Below, piece by piece: positions 33,956 through 41,619 of a DNA stretch of 64,000 bases (within the stretch, counting starts at the first letter, position 1; each line of letters opens with the position of its first letter). The DNA lies in the NCBI GenBank assembly GCA_028293125.1, contig JAQGPJ010000071.1:1-64000 (forward strand). Direction: 5' to 3'. The notes under the pieces were generated by a model. It did not search any database. It saw only the letters and a program-made list of their open reading frames with translations, and had not been told where the DNA came from. Made by a program: the position numbers and the translations under genes. This stretch comes from Verrucomicrobiales bacterium (GTDB taxonomy: Bacteria > Verrucomicrobiota > Verrucomicrobiia > Verrucomicrobiales > V1-33).

Positions 33956-35403
33956 GCGGGGGAAGGGGAAGAGAAGGGGACAGCGGTGGGCGGGTTCCCG
34001 CGGCGGAAGGTCCGCAGCAGGCGCAGGGCGTTCAGGGCGCACAGCAGCATCGCGGTCCAGGCCACCATCACGGTGATATCCGGCTGGTCCGGGGCCAGCA
34101 GGGCCAGCGGGCTGGGAATAAAGGCCGCGGCGGACAGCCAGGCGTCGTTGCCGCCCAGCAGATTGCCGGCGAGCTGCACGGAGCCGTGGATCAGCGTGAG
34201 AATAAGGCCCGCCACCAGGAATCTCCCCGGACCGGACTGTCCGCTGCCGGGCATCAACCACAGAAGCAGCCGTGTGGAGAACAGCCAGGCCGCAAGGCGG
34301 TGCACGGAGAACTCCAGCACCGGGTGGGAGCCGGTGGCGATGACCGAAATGGCCAGGCTCCAGACCAGGCAGGCAAACAGCACTCCCTGCGGCTGACCGG
34401 GGGACAGCGGTGTCCACCACGGCAGGCGGGATCCGAATGCGGAGCCGGAGCCGGAAGCTGGCCGCCCCGGACCGGGCCTGTGGCGGAACTGGTCTGTCAG
34501 GGCGAAGAGGGAAACTATGAGGGCGGTCACCAGCCAGAGGGTCCGCAGGGTGATGCCGTAAATGGAATCCCCGCTGCTGGCCAAGGTCAGCACGGTCAGG
34601 GCCAGAGCGGCCACCCTTGGCGCGGTGCTGTGGTTTTCCTCGGGGGCCAGGCGGGTGGCGGTGGCCTCCAGAAACACCAACCCCGTGACGGTCATGCCAA
34701 TGGCCTCCGAAACTGCGGCTCCCGGCATGCCGCCAAAAGACGGGACCTGGCGGGACCACCACAGCAGCACCTCGCCGCCCGTCATCGGCTGTCCGTTGAT
34801 CAGCTGGGCCAGCAAGGGAACCAGATGGCCGGCGATGACCATCGGCGCCAGCAGCAGGGCCAGCCCGGACCGGATCAGCCAGGAGGAATGCCAGGAGAAG
34901 CTGACGAACAGGGCCGTCAGCAGCAGTCCGGTGAGCCACAGCCGGAAAAGCGTCAGCATCAGCTCCGCCAAGGGCAGGCTGCGGCTGAAATACATCATCA
35001 GCACATAGGGGATCACCGACACCGCAACGAGGGTGATCTGGGCGGCGATGGCCAGCCATTTTCCCCGGATGATGCGTCCGGCGGTGAGATTGGTCAGCAC
35101 CAGGCAGTCCAGGGTGTCCCCCCGGCGCTCATCCACCAAGGCCGACAGGCCGCGCAGCGGCAGGATGAAGATCATGAACGCCGAGAACATCCACCACATC
35201 AGCCAGGTCATGCGGGTGCCGGCCTGCTCCTGCGAGTCCGTGGCCATAATGACCCACAGGAGGCCGTGAAAGCCCACCGTGAATTCCACAAAATACTTGG
35301 CCCGCAGACCCTGCCGCAGCTCCTTCACCAGCACGGGGGACAGGCGGTCCGGGAAATCCCGCACGCTGGAGAGGCTGGCCGGTGCTGCCGGGGAGTCGTT
35401 CAT
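33952..35403 (-). CDS. ABC-2 type permease-like membrane protein
   Basis: A 483-residue protein with about twelve hydrophobic helices. The N-terminal part (LSPVLVKELRQGLRAKYFV, then LRGLSALVDERRGDTLDCLVLTNLTAGRIIRGKWLA) is the typical start of ABC-2 type permeases, in which DERR-G-TL-LL lies between the first two helices. No ATP-binding partner gene is next to it. It leads the permease-DUF58-VWA operon. It may form an exporter with an ATPase encoded elsewhere. Confidence 0.85.
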   Translation of the reverse strand: MNDSPAAPASLSSVRDFPDRLSPVLVKELRQGLRAKYFVEFTVGFHGLLWVIMATDSQEQAGTRMTWLMWWMFSAFMIFILPLRGLSALVDERRGDTLDCLVLTNLTAGRIIRGKWLAIAAQITLVAVSVIPYVLMMYFSRSLPLAELMLTLFRLWLTGLLLTALFVSFSWHSSWLIRSGLALLLAPMVIAGHLVPLLAQLINGQPMTGGEVLLWWSRQVPSFGGMPGAAVSEAIGMTVTGLVFLEATATRLAPEENHSTAPRVAALALTVLTLASSGDSIYGITLRTLWLVTALIVSLFALTDQFRHRPGPGRPASGSGSAFGSRLPWWTPLSPGQPQGVLFACLVWSLAISVIATGSHPVLEFSVHRLAAWLFSTRLLLWLMPGSGQSGPGRFLVAGLILTLIHGSVQLAGNLLGGNDAWLSAAAFIPSPLALLAPDQPDITVMVAWTAMLLCALNALRLLRTFRRGNPPTAVPFSSPSPA

Positions 35404-35479
35404 GCGGTGCCATCCATAACAGATGACCTGCGGAAGTAAATCGTGGAGCTTGACGCCGGAGCGCGTTCCGTCCTCCCGG

Positions 35480-36733
35480 TCAGATGCGCAGGAAGATGCG
35501 GCGTGAGTAAAGGAACCATGCCAGCAGGAGGCTCAGCCCCACCACGCCCACGGCGATCACGGTATGGTGCCAGACGCCGAACGCATTGGCCAGCGGCCCG
35601 CCAAGGAGGTCGCGGCTTACATCCCCGTATTCCACCACATGGTGCGACAGGTAAAGGGTGATGGGATTCATGCCGATCCAGATGAATGGCTGCACCCCGC
35701 GCCGCACACCCAGACCATCCACCACGGCCACGGCCAGTGCCAGCAGCAGCAGGCTGTATCCTCCGGCCACGAGCACGAAAGAGGAGGTCCACAGCTTCTT
35801 GATGACGGGGAACTGCTCATTCCACAGCCAGCCGGCGGCCACGCAGACCACTCCGGCCAGGGCCAGACTGCCGGCTTTCGCCCACAGGCCGCCCGGACCG
35901 CGCTTCAGCCACTCGCCCGCGAAAATGCCCAGCAGGGCGCTGCCGATGGCGGGCAGGGTGCTCAGCAGGCCCTCCGGATCATGGTCGCCATCCCATTTGT
36001 AGCCGCCCAGACAGTGGGCATCGATCCAGTTGGCCAGATTTTTCCCCTCCTCAAAATTTCCCGCGCCGAATCCCGGCACCGGCACAAACGACATCAAAGC
36101 CCAGTAACCCGCGAGCAGTCCCAAGAGCAGATACACCCGTTTTGCCTGCGGCATATACAGATAGGCCAGTCCGCCGGCCAGTCCGCAGATGGCCAGCCGC
36201 TGCAGCACCCCCAGCCACCGGGCATCGGGGTGGGCCACCTGCGCCAGCCCGCCGTAAAGGAAAACTCCCAGCAGATACAGAATCACCGAGCGTTTCACCA
36301 GTTTCCACGCCGCCGCCTTTCTTCCCACCGTGGCCACCGCCTTATCCAGCGAAAACACGGCGGAAACTCCGGAAATGAACACAAACATCGGGAAAATCAG
36401 GTCCAGAAAGTGAAATCCAGCCCATGGCACATGGTCCAGCTGCTGCCCCACAAACCGGGCCCACGGCGCATTCGAAGCTTTGGCGATGGCCGCGCCCACC
36501 TCCTCCATGCCGAGAATCCAGAACATATCGAAGCCCCGCAGGACATCCAGACTGACCAGCCGCTGGCTTGGAGCCGGCGGCGGCGGGGATATGACTGTTT
36601 CCGTGGCGGCGGACGTGGTGGTGACGGTGTCCGTGCCCACCGCTTCCACTGGTTGTATTTCTGTTCCCGTGCTGAGGCTCATATTGGTGTCTGTGAGGGC
36701 AGGAAGCATGCACATTCCCTCACTCGGAGTCAT
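35480..36733 (-). CDS. DUF5009/heparan-alpha-glucosaminide N-acetyltransferase-like membrane protein
   Basis: A 417-residue protein. After a Thr-rich cytoplasmic N-terminus of about 55 residues comes QRLVSLDVLRGFDMFWILG, the signature of the acyltransferase-like DUF5009/NagX group, then about ten hydrophobic helices. FLDLIFPMFVFISGVSAVFSL and LGVLQRLAICGLAGGLAYL are further landmarks. The start at 36733 has AAGGAAA about 10 bp upstream; internal Met codons at residues 7 and 18 are alternatives. Homologues transfer acetyl groups to amino sugars across a membrane. The leader 36734-36912 can form alternative hairpins (see separate entry). Confidence 0.88.
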   Translation of the reverse strand: MTPSEGMCMLPALTDTNMSLSTGTEIQPVEAVGTDTVTTTSAATETVISPPPPAPSQRLVSLDVLRGFDMFWILGMEEVGAAIAKASNAPWARFVGQQLDHVPWAGFHFLDLIFPMFVFISGVSAVFSLDKAVATVGRKAAAWKLVKRSVILYLLGVFLYGGLAQVAHPDARWLGVLQRLAICGLAGGLAYLYMPQAKRVYLLLGLLAGYWALMSFVPVPGFGAGNFEEGKNLANWIDAHCLGGYKWDGDHDPEGLLSTLPAIGSALLGIFAGEWLKRGPGGLWAKAGSLALAGVVCVAAGWLWNEQFPVIKKLWTSSFVLVAGGYSLLLLALAVAVVDGLGVRRGVQPFIWIGMNPITLYLSHHVVEYGDVSRDLLGGPLANAFGVWHHTVIAVGVVGLSLLLAWFLYSRRIFLRI

Positions 36734-36769
36734 GAAAATTTCATTTTCCTTTTCGGGGCATCCTGGACC

Positions 36770-36848
36770 CCTCACTTCGGTGCGGCATGGTACCGGATAA
36801 CCCGGCAGGATTCCGGTTCCCCCGCTCACCGGGCTCAGTGAGGCGGGG
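36770..36848 (-). promoter_or_regulatory. Possible structured leader with mutually exclusive hairpins
   Basis: Upstream of the DUF5009 gene, CCTCACT (36770-36776) is complementary to AGTGAGG (36837-36843), closing a domain of about 74 bp. The segment 36839-36848 can instead pair with CCCCG-CTCA (36820-36828), with one bulged base. The two pairings share bases and exclude each other, as in attenuators and riboswitches. I could not match it to a known riboswitch class. In a GC-rich genome such pairing can arise by chance. Confidence 0.25.
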
Positions 36849-36912
36849 TGCGGGAAATCCCCGGCCAAAAGCTGGCGGGTAGGGGTTTTTGGCGTTTTTC
36901 CCTGAGACAGCC

Positions 36913-37824
36913 TTACCGGCATATGTCCTCCAGGACTTGTTGAAGACCGCTGAGCGAGGTTACAGGCAAGGCTTTGATCCTTTCCAAAGAAGCGTGGTAG
37001 GAGGATGCCGACCTTCCTCCAATCAGGACAGGCACGCCCGATGGAAGCAAATTCCGCAGTTTTTCCAGTTCACGCGGAAGATTCGGATCATCCGCCGGAT
37101 AAATAATGCTCAGGGCCACGGCTTTGGCCCGGGTCGTGATGGCCGCCGCGGCGATTTCCTCAGAGGGCAGTGAAGCTCCCAGGAAACTCACCCGCCAGCC
37201 GACATTGCAGGCGGCGGCACCCGCAAGAAACGCCCCCAGATCATGATGCTGTCCTGCGGGAGTGCAGACCAGCAGCAGCGGCGCGGAGGGTCCGGGCTTG
37301 GAATCCTGTATAAATCCTCCCAGAAAAATCCGGAGCGCCGCTGTGGCCAAGTGCTCATGGGCAATCCGCAGACTTCCCGATCTCCATCGGTCTCCAATCT
37401 GTCCGGTCAGGCGGGCGATGTTCTCCAACACCCACGAATGGCCGTTTTGCAGGACCGCCTGCTGCAGGCGGTCAAGCAGGGCGGAGGTGTCCAGCGATTC
37501 AATGGCCACGAACGTGTCCTCAAAAAAATCGCCATCCCCCTTTGGATGGCCGCCTGCGGCTGGAAGCGGAAGGTTGGCCGCGCTTTCCAGCAGTCTGCGC
37601 AGTTCGGCCTCAGGAAGAGTGGCGATCCGGCTGATGGCATGCCCCTTTCGCGTCAGTTGATGCAGCAGATCCAGACGGGTGATCTCCTCCTCCGAATAAA
37701 GCCGGCGGTGGGTATCGGTGCGGACCGGAGTGACCGCCGCATACCGCTTTTCCCAAGTCCGCACGAGCTGAGGGGAGAGGCCGGTGCGCTGGCAGACAAG
37801 TTTCAGGGAATGGAGGGGCCTCAT
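36913..37824 (-). CDS. MerR-family regulator with B12-binding domain (CarH/LitR-like photoreceptor candidate)
   Basis: A 303-residue protein. A MerR-type winged HTH covers residues 5-70 (VCQRTGLSPQLVRTWEKRYAAVTPVRTDTHRRLYSEEEI). The middle is a four-helix cobalamin-cap domain with the W-x9-EH motif (W147, E157, H158) that lines adenosylcobalamin in CarH photoreceptors. The B12 Rossmann domain has QHHDLG (192-197), the position of the ExHxxG motif whose His binds cobalt. The residue after Trp147 is Arg rather than the His that caps cobalt after photolysis in Thermus CarH, so the light response may differ. CarH-type proteins repress DNA in the dark and release it in light. The start at 37824 overlaps an ATAAACAAAAT repeat. 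Confidence 0.88.
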   Translation of the reverse strand: MRPLHSLKLVCQRTGLSPQLVRTWEKRYAAVTPVRTDTHRRLYSEEEITRLDLLHQLTRKGHAISRIATLPEAELRRLLESAANLPLPAAGGHPKGDGDFFEDTFVAIESLDTSALLDRLQQAVLQNGHSWVLENIARLTGQIGDRWRSGSLRIAHEHLATAALRIFLGGFIQDSKPGPSAPLLLVCTPAGQHHDLGAFLAGAAACNVGWRVSFLGASLPSEEIAAAAITTRAKAVALSIIYPADDPNLPRELEKLRNLLPSGVPVLIGGRSASSYHASLERIKALPVTSLSGLQQVLEDICR

Positions 37825-37833
37825 AAACAAAAT
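37823..37833 (+). promoter_or_regulatory. 11-bp direct repeat copy 1, candidate CarH-type operator
   Basis: ATAAACAAAAT, overlapping the start codon of the MerR-type gene. It fits the half-site pattern nTnnACAnnnn that I recall for CarH DNA-binding domains. The next 11 bp (GTGAACGGCTG) keep T at position 2 and AC at 5-6. Confidence 0.5.
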
Positions 37834-37887
37834 GTGAACGGCTGGAGCCTCCCCTAGGACGCTTAACGGGCATAGTGAAAAAAAATT

Positions 37888-37898
37888 ATAAACAAAAT
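37888..37898 (+). promoter_or_regulatory. 11-bp direct repeat copy 2, candidate CarH-type operator
   Basis: An identical ATAAACAAAAT exactly 65 bp after copy 1, in the middle of the divergent intergenic region, followed by GTTTCCAAATG, a weaker match. It is in the same orientation as copies 1 and 3. Confidence 0.5.
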
Positions 37899-37952
37899 GT
37901 TTCCAAATGTTCACCACAGGCGTTTTTTGAATGGCGGATACTCTGCCGAAAC

Positions 37953-37985
37953 ATAAACAAAATCCAAACAGATATGAAACACAGC
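37953..37985 (+). promoter_or_regulatory. 11-bp direct repeat copy 3 with two weaker tandem units
   Basis: ATAAACAAAAT exactly 65 bp after copy 2, followed by CCAAACAGATA and TGAAACACAGC. All three units have AAACA at positions 3-7. The array covers the start codon of the fasciclin gene (37974), so a bound regulator could block its transcription or translation. Confidence 0.5.
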
Positions 37986-38453
37986 AAACTCTTCACTTTG
38001 GCTTCCGCGCTCTTTCTGTCCCTTGGCACCATCACCACCCAAGCCGCTGAAAAAAACATCGTGGCCGTCGCGGTCGATGCCGGCCAGTTTAAAACCCTTG
38101 TTGCCGCCGTGAAAGCCGCCGGACTGGCGGAGACTTTGAGTGGCAAAGGACCCTTCACCGTGTTCGCGCCCACGGACGAAGCCTTCGCGAAGCTGCCGAA
38201 AGGCACGGTGGAGAACCTGCTCAAGCCCGAGAACAAGGAAAAGCTGGTGGCTCTGCTGACCTACCATGTGGTCCCGGCCAAAGTCATGGCTGCCGATGTC
38301 ACCACCGGGAAGGTCAAAACCGTGAATGGCAAGGAAGTGTCCGTGAAAGTGACCGACGGCAAGGTGACGGTGGACAAGGCCAAGGTGGTGAAAACGGATA
38401 TCGTGGCGGAGAACGGCGTGATTCACGTCATTGATTCCGTCATCATGCCCTGA
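37974..38453 (+). CDS. Secreted fasciclin (FAS1) domain protein
   Basis: A 159-residue protein with signal peptide [24 protein letters not shown]. The rest is a single FAS1 domain: [37 protein letters not shown] (H1 region) and the C-terminal VHVID-type end [12 protein letters not shown] (H2 region), with LTYHVV between. FAS1 proteins mediate adhesion or carry small ligands; in bacteria they are secreted. The start at 37974 gives the signal peptide, while the longer frame from 37875 would include non-signal sequence. It is divergent from the CarH-like gene and shares its repeat-containing regulatory region, so light or B12 control is plausible. A strong terminator follows. Confidence 0.92.
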   Translation: MKHSKLFTLASALFLSLGTITTQAAEKNIVAVAVDAGQFKTLVAAVKAAGLAETLSGKGPFTVFAPTDEAFAKLPKGTVENLLKPENKEKLVALLTYHVVPAKVMAADVTTGKVKTVNGKEVSVKVTDGKVTVDKAKVVKTDIVAENGVIHVIDSVIMP

Positions 38454-38477
38454 GGGAGATCCGCGGATATTCAAGTA

Positions 38478-38509
38478 ACGGGCAGCGGAAATTTCCGCTG
38501 CCCGTTTTT
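38478..38509 (+). terminator. Rho-independent terminator
   Basis: A 28-bp perfect palindrome (38478-38505; left arm ACGGGCAGCGGAAA) is followed by TTTT. It ends the fasciclin gene transcript 25 bp after its stop. Confidence 0.85.
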
Positions 38510-38532
38510 GTTTCACCGCCATCCCTGTTCGC

Positions 38533-39195
38533 TTACCAAGTCAGGAAGGCCACTCTGACGCACGCCCCGGCATTGCCGAAGTGAGAACAGGTTGCTTGGC
38601 CGCTTGTTTCCGACCGGTGCGTGTCGAAGGCTTCCGCCGTGATTATTTCACAGGTTTTCTGGAGCCAGCTCAACCAAAGTGACATCGCAGCTGGGGGCGT
38701 GGCGTTGTGCATGGAAATGTCCAGGATGTGGGCTCCGGCAGCCAAAGTGCCGGGGATGGAAAACGTCTGAGCAGAGTTTCGTCCTCGCCGCTGACGGCCT
38801 TCCCCCAGTTTTGCGCAGGTAGGGCGGAAGGGTTTTACAGCGTGCGGACAGCACTCTTTCAAAAAGCGGTATGGCCTCCTTCATAAGACCCTCCCGATCA
38901 AGGGGTGTGGCGGGATCCCGCATCGCGGTAAAGGCATAACGTCTGGAGGCCACCTCCTCCGCCCCGTCGCGCTCAGGTGGAGCTTAAGCGTTTCCTCCCG
39001 CAGTTTGAGAGCATCGGAGTGGAGGCCTGCCTTATAGAAAGCGGCACCCGGATTGTTTCTGATACTTGGCGTAACGGTATGAAGCGCGCCATTGGCTTCC
39101 TGGCTGAGCCTGAGCGCCTCCTGAAACAAGCTCCGCCCCTCGTCAGGCCGGTCGGAGTTGAAAAGGGGCGGCGGCCACCGCATCCATCGATTCAA
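38533..39195 (-). pseudogene. Decayed tetratricopeptide-repeat gene
   Basis: Three overlapping minus-strand frames carry successive parts of one TPR-like protein. The first (39195 to about 38970) has RSLFQEALRLSQEANG and NNPGAAFYKAGLHSDALKLREETLKL. The second (about 38960-38830) has LDREGLMKEAIPLFERVLSA. The third (about 38830-38533) has GTLAAGAHILDISMHNA and SWLQKTCEIITAEAF. At least two frameshifts separate them. The repeat style is that of kinesin-light-chain-like TPR proteins often attached to Ser/Thr kinases. The N-terminus of the ancestral protein is not visible upstream. Confidence 0.5.
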
Positions 39196-39428
39196 TGGTG
39201 CGTGATCCGTTTGGTGTCCTCTGTCATCCCGCCAGGGCAGGCAGCTTTAGGACCGGTCTCCGGCGGGCTGTGTGGCCGGCCAGTGAGGAAATCCCGGGAA
39301 GGGAAAAAATTATTCACGGCAGGTGTAACGGCCCCCCCGCGCCACGACATGACTTGGTGAAGCGGCGCTTCCGACCGCTTGAGACCAGCAAAAACAAAGC
39401 ATGAAACAACAACAAAAAAACCAACAAA

Positions 39429-39456
39429 CCAATCAATCAACCAACCAACCAACCAA
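39429..39456 (+). repeat. Tetranucleotide repeat (YCAA)7
   Basis: Seven consecutive YCAA units, the last four perfect CCAA (39441-39456). They lie between two possible ATG starts (39401 and 39461) of the protease gene. If translation began at 39401, a change in unit number would shift the frame; a start at 39461 would be unaffected. Confidence 0.8.
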
Positions 39457-39460
39457 TGCC

Positions 39461-40240
39461 ATGAAAACGAAAATCAAATCCACCCGCTCCCGTCTTATCC
39501 TGGCCGCCGCAATCGCCGCTGCCCCATTCCTGGCCGCTGGAAGCGCCGCCGCCCAAGCTTCGCCAACCTCCGTGAACGCCCTTCGCAACTACAATCCCTA
39601 CTACTATGTGGGACGTCTCACCTACAAGGACGGCACGATTCCCAGGCAGGGTTCCGGCACTGTCATCAAGCCCTACTCCATTCTGACCGCCGCCCATTGC
39701 CTGTGGTCCAGAGGCAACGGCTGGAGGACCAATTTTGTCTTTCAGCGGGCTTACAGCAACGGCACCTGGGCCAGCAGCTCAACCGCCAGACAGCCCTTCA
39801 TTCTGGGAGGCTACACCACGGCCGTCATCAACAGCGGGGCCAACAACACCGCCGCCGCTTTTTCCCGGGACACCGGCGGCATCATCTTTTTCTCCCGCCC
39901 CATGAACGGCGGCTATGCGGGCTGGTGGCAGAATCCGGCCCTGCTGACAGGCCCCTCCTACAATATGTGCCTGGGATACGGCTCCGAGTGGCATAACGGA
40001 CAGGAAATGCTGCGCAGCGCGCCCTCCAGCGCCTTCATCGGACAGACAGCGTCGTGGTATACGAACACCTCCTGCGCCATCGAGGCCGGCATGAGCGGCG
40101 GACCGGTTTTTGCCCAGTACAACAATCTCTGGTATGTCTGCGCAGTGAATGTCAGCGGAACCGCTTCCCGCACCAGTGGGGGAGGCGTGCGCGCCATCGA
40201 CGCCGACACCTCCGTACTGATCAAAAACTACCTCCAGTAA
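39461..40240 (+). CDS. Secreted trypsin-like serine protease
   Basis: A 259-residue protein of the trypsin (S1) type. The start at 39461 gives the signal peptide MKTKIKSTRSRLILAAAIAAAP ending near AAAQA. An ATG at 39401 would add 20 Gln/Asn/Thr residues from a tetranucleotide repeat. The catalytic triad is visible as His in ILTAAHCLW, Asp in SRDTGGIIFF and Ser in AGMSGGPVF. The fold ends at GVRAIDADTSVLIKNYLQ. It should act outside the cytoplasm; no inhibitor gene is adjacent. The next gene follows after 63 bp in the same direction. Confidence 0.9.
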   Translation: MKTKIKSTRSRLILAAAIAAAPFLAAGSAAAQASPTSVNALRNYNPYYYVGRLTYKDGTIPRQGSGTVIKPYSILTAAHCLWSRGNGWRTNFVFQRAYSNGTWASSSTARQPFILGGYTTAVINSGANNTAAAFSRDTGGIIFFSRPMNGGYAGWWQNPALLTGPSYNMCLGYGSEWHNGQEMLRSAPSSAFIGQTASWYTNTSCAIEAGMSGGPVFAQYNNLWYVCAVNVSGTASRTSGGGVRAIDADTSVLIKNYLQ

Positions 40241-40303
40241 TCCTATCGCTCCATCACTTCCATTTCATTTCACTTCACTTCACTCCGAACCCCGCCCGCT
40301 GTC

Positions 40304-41530
40304 ATGAAAAAACCATTGCTGACCATCGGTGCTCTCACGCTGAGTGCCGCCCTGCTGGGAATCCTGCTCCACACGCACAATTCCCCTTCCGGCCCGCCCT
40401 CCTCCATCTCAAAAGCGGAAACCGTTCCCGCCGGCGGAACCCTGAAATCAAAGGTTGAAAGCATGACAGCGGCGGGGGCCGGGGCGGCGGTCGGCATCAG
40501 CCTGCAGCGCCTTCCCTCCCGGGCGCTGACCAAAGGTGAAATCCTTGAGGTGATCGATCAGGTCATGGAGGTGCTGCGGACCGGGGATCCGGAGGCTGTG
40601 AAGGAGGCTTTGGGCAGACTGGATGATGTCCTTGCCGGCAAACATCATAATGCGGCCGCCGGCATCGCGGCCATTGTGGAATTCCTTAAATCCGGCCGCG
40701 ACGTCCGCACCGGGCAGGCATTCATCGTGGGGGAGGGCGGCATGCTCACGGAGGCCACCACCCTGCGGGTGAAACTGATGGACCGCCTCGGCGGCCTGTC
40801 GCGGGAGGCTGGAAGCGCGGCCGCCGCCCTAGAGGTGGCGCGGGAGGTCCTCGGCCGCACCGGTTCCGCCGACGAGTGGGCTCTCTCCATGCGCAACATG
40901 GCGTGGCTGGATCCGGACAGCCGCGGGTTTCTGGCCGACCGCGTCACCGCCATGCTGGAGTATGAACCGTGGCGGAGGAATCCCTCCCAAGGCATGCTGG
41001 AGGCCTTCGACCTCATCGTGCACACCGGGGCCCTCAACAATGTGCCGGAACTGAGCCGCCTGATCGCCGGGGAGGAGCCCTCCCTCGGCCGCGCCGCCTC
41101 GGTGGCGCTTGACCGCCTCGCCGCCGCTAAGCCGCTGGAACTCACCACCATGCTCAATCAGCAGCCCGGACTTCTGGCCAATATGCCTCTGCTGCGCGCC
41201 GATCTGGTCTCGCGGGTGGATCTGGGCGACGTGGAGCAGCGCCAGCAGGCCGAGAATTACCTGGCCCGCCCGGATATCACGCCTGAGGAGCGGGAGAAAT
41301 TCCTCTCATCCCTGATCCAAAAAGGACAATTCATCAGCCACAATCTGACCACCACTTCAGCCCCTCCCGAAAATGAGGACGCGGCCGGGGCCCGGATGGA
41401 GGTGCTGGCCTCCACCGTCAGCGGATGGCTTCAGGATGAGCGTTTTGCGGCTTACCGCGCCGAACTCACCCACCTGGGCACCACCGTCAATCAGATTGAC
41501 GACGAGATAAACGCCGATCGGGCACGCTGA
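40304..41530 (+). CDS. Membrane-anchored helical protein of unknown function
   Basis: A 408-residue protein with one N-terminal hydrophobic segment (LLTIGALTLSAALLGILL), then an Ala-rich, mainly helical body. Short segments such as GKHHNAAAGIAAIVEFLKSGRD and LGRAASVALDRLAAAKPLEL look like HEAT- or TPR-like helices, but there is no clear repeat period. It lies in the same direction as the protease, 63 bp apart, and is followed by a terminator. I do not recognise a family. Confidence 0.75.
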   Translation: MKKPLLTIGALTLSAALLGILLHTHNSPSGPPSSISKAETVPAGGTLKSKVESMTAAGAGAAVGISLQRLPSRALTKGEILEVIDQVMEVLRTGDPEAVKEALGRLDDVLAGKHHNAAAGIAAIVEFLKSGRDVRTGQAFIVGEGGMLTEATTLRVKLMDRLGGLSREAGSAAAALEVAREVLGRTGSADEWALSMRNMAWLDPDSRGFLADRVTAMLEYEPWRRNPSQGMLEAFDLIVHTGALNNVPELSRLIAGEEPSLGRAASVALDRLAAAKPLELTTMLNQQPGLLANMPLLRADLVSRVDLGDVEQRQQAENYLARPDITPEEREKFLSSLIQKGQFISHNLTTTSAPPENEDAAGARMEVLASTVSGWLQDERFAAYRAELTHLGTTVNQIDDEINADRAR

Positions 41531-41561
41531 GCGCACCGCCGCCGCGGCGGACAAAGTATAC

Positions 41562-41593
41562 TCCCGCCGGATACTGCGTCCGGCGGGATTTTT
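41562..41593 (+). terminator. Rho-independent terminator
   Basis: A 10-bp perfect stem TCCCGCCGGA (41562-41571) pairs with TCCGGCGGGA (41579-41588) around a 7-base loop, followed by TTTTT. It ends the transcript of the gene at 40304-41530. Confidence 0.85.
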
Positions 41594-41619
41594 AAATGAC
41601 AACTCCGGGGTTCTGATTC

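Noticed and set aside
36770-36848. c-di-AMP (ydaO type) or cobalamin riboswitch in front of the DUF5009 gene
   Set aside because: GCGGGGGAACC resembles part of the ydaO motif, but the other conserved segments are missing; only a generic structured leader is proposed.
39421-39456. CRISPR-like array
   Set aside because: It is a simple 4-bp tandem repeat without spacers; no CRISPR or cas genes are seen in the window.
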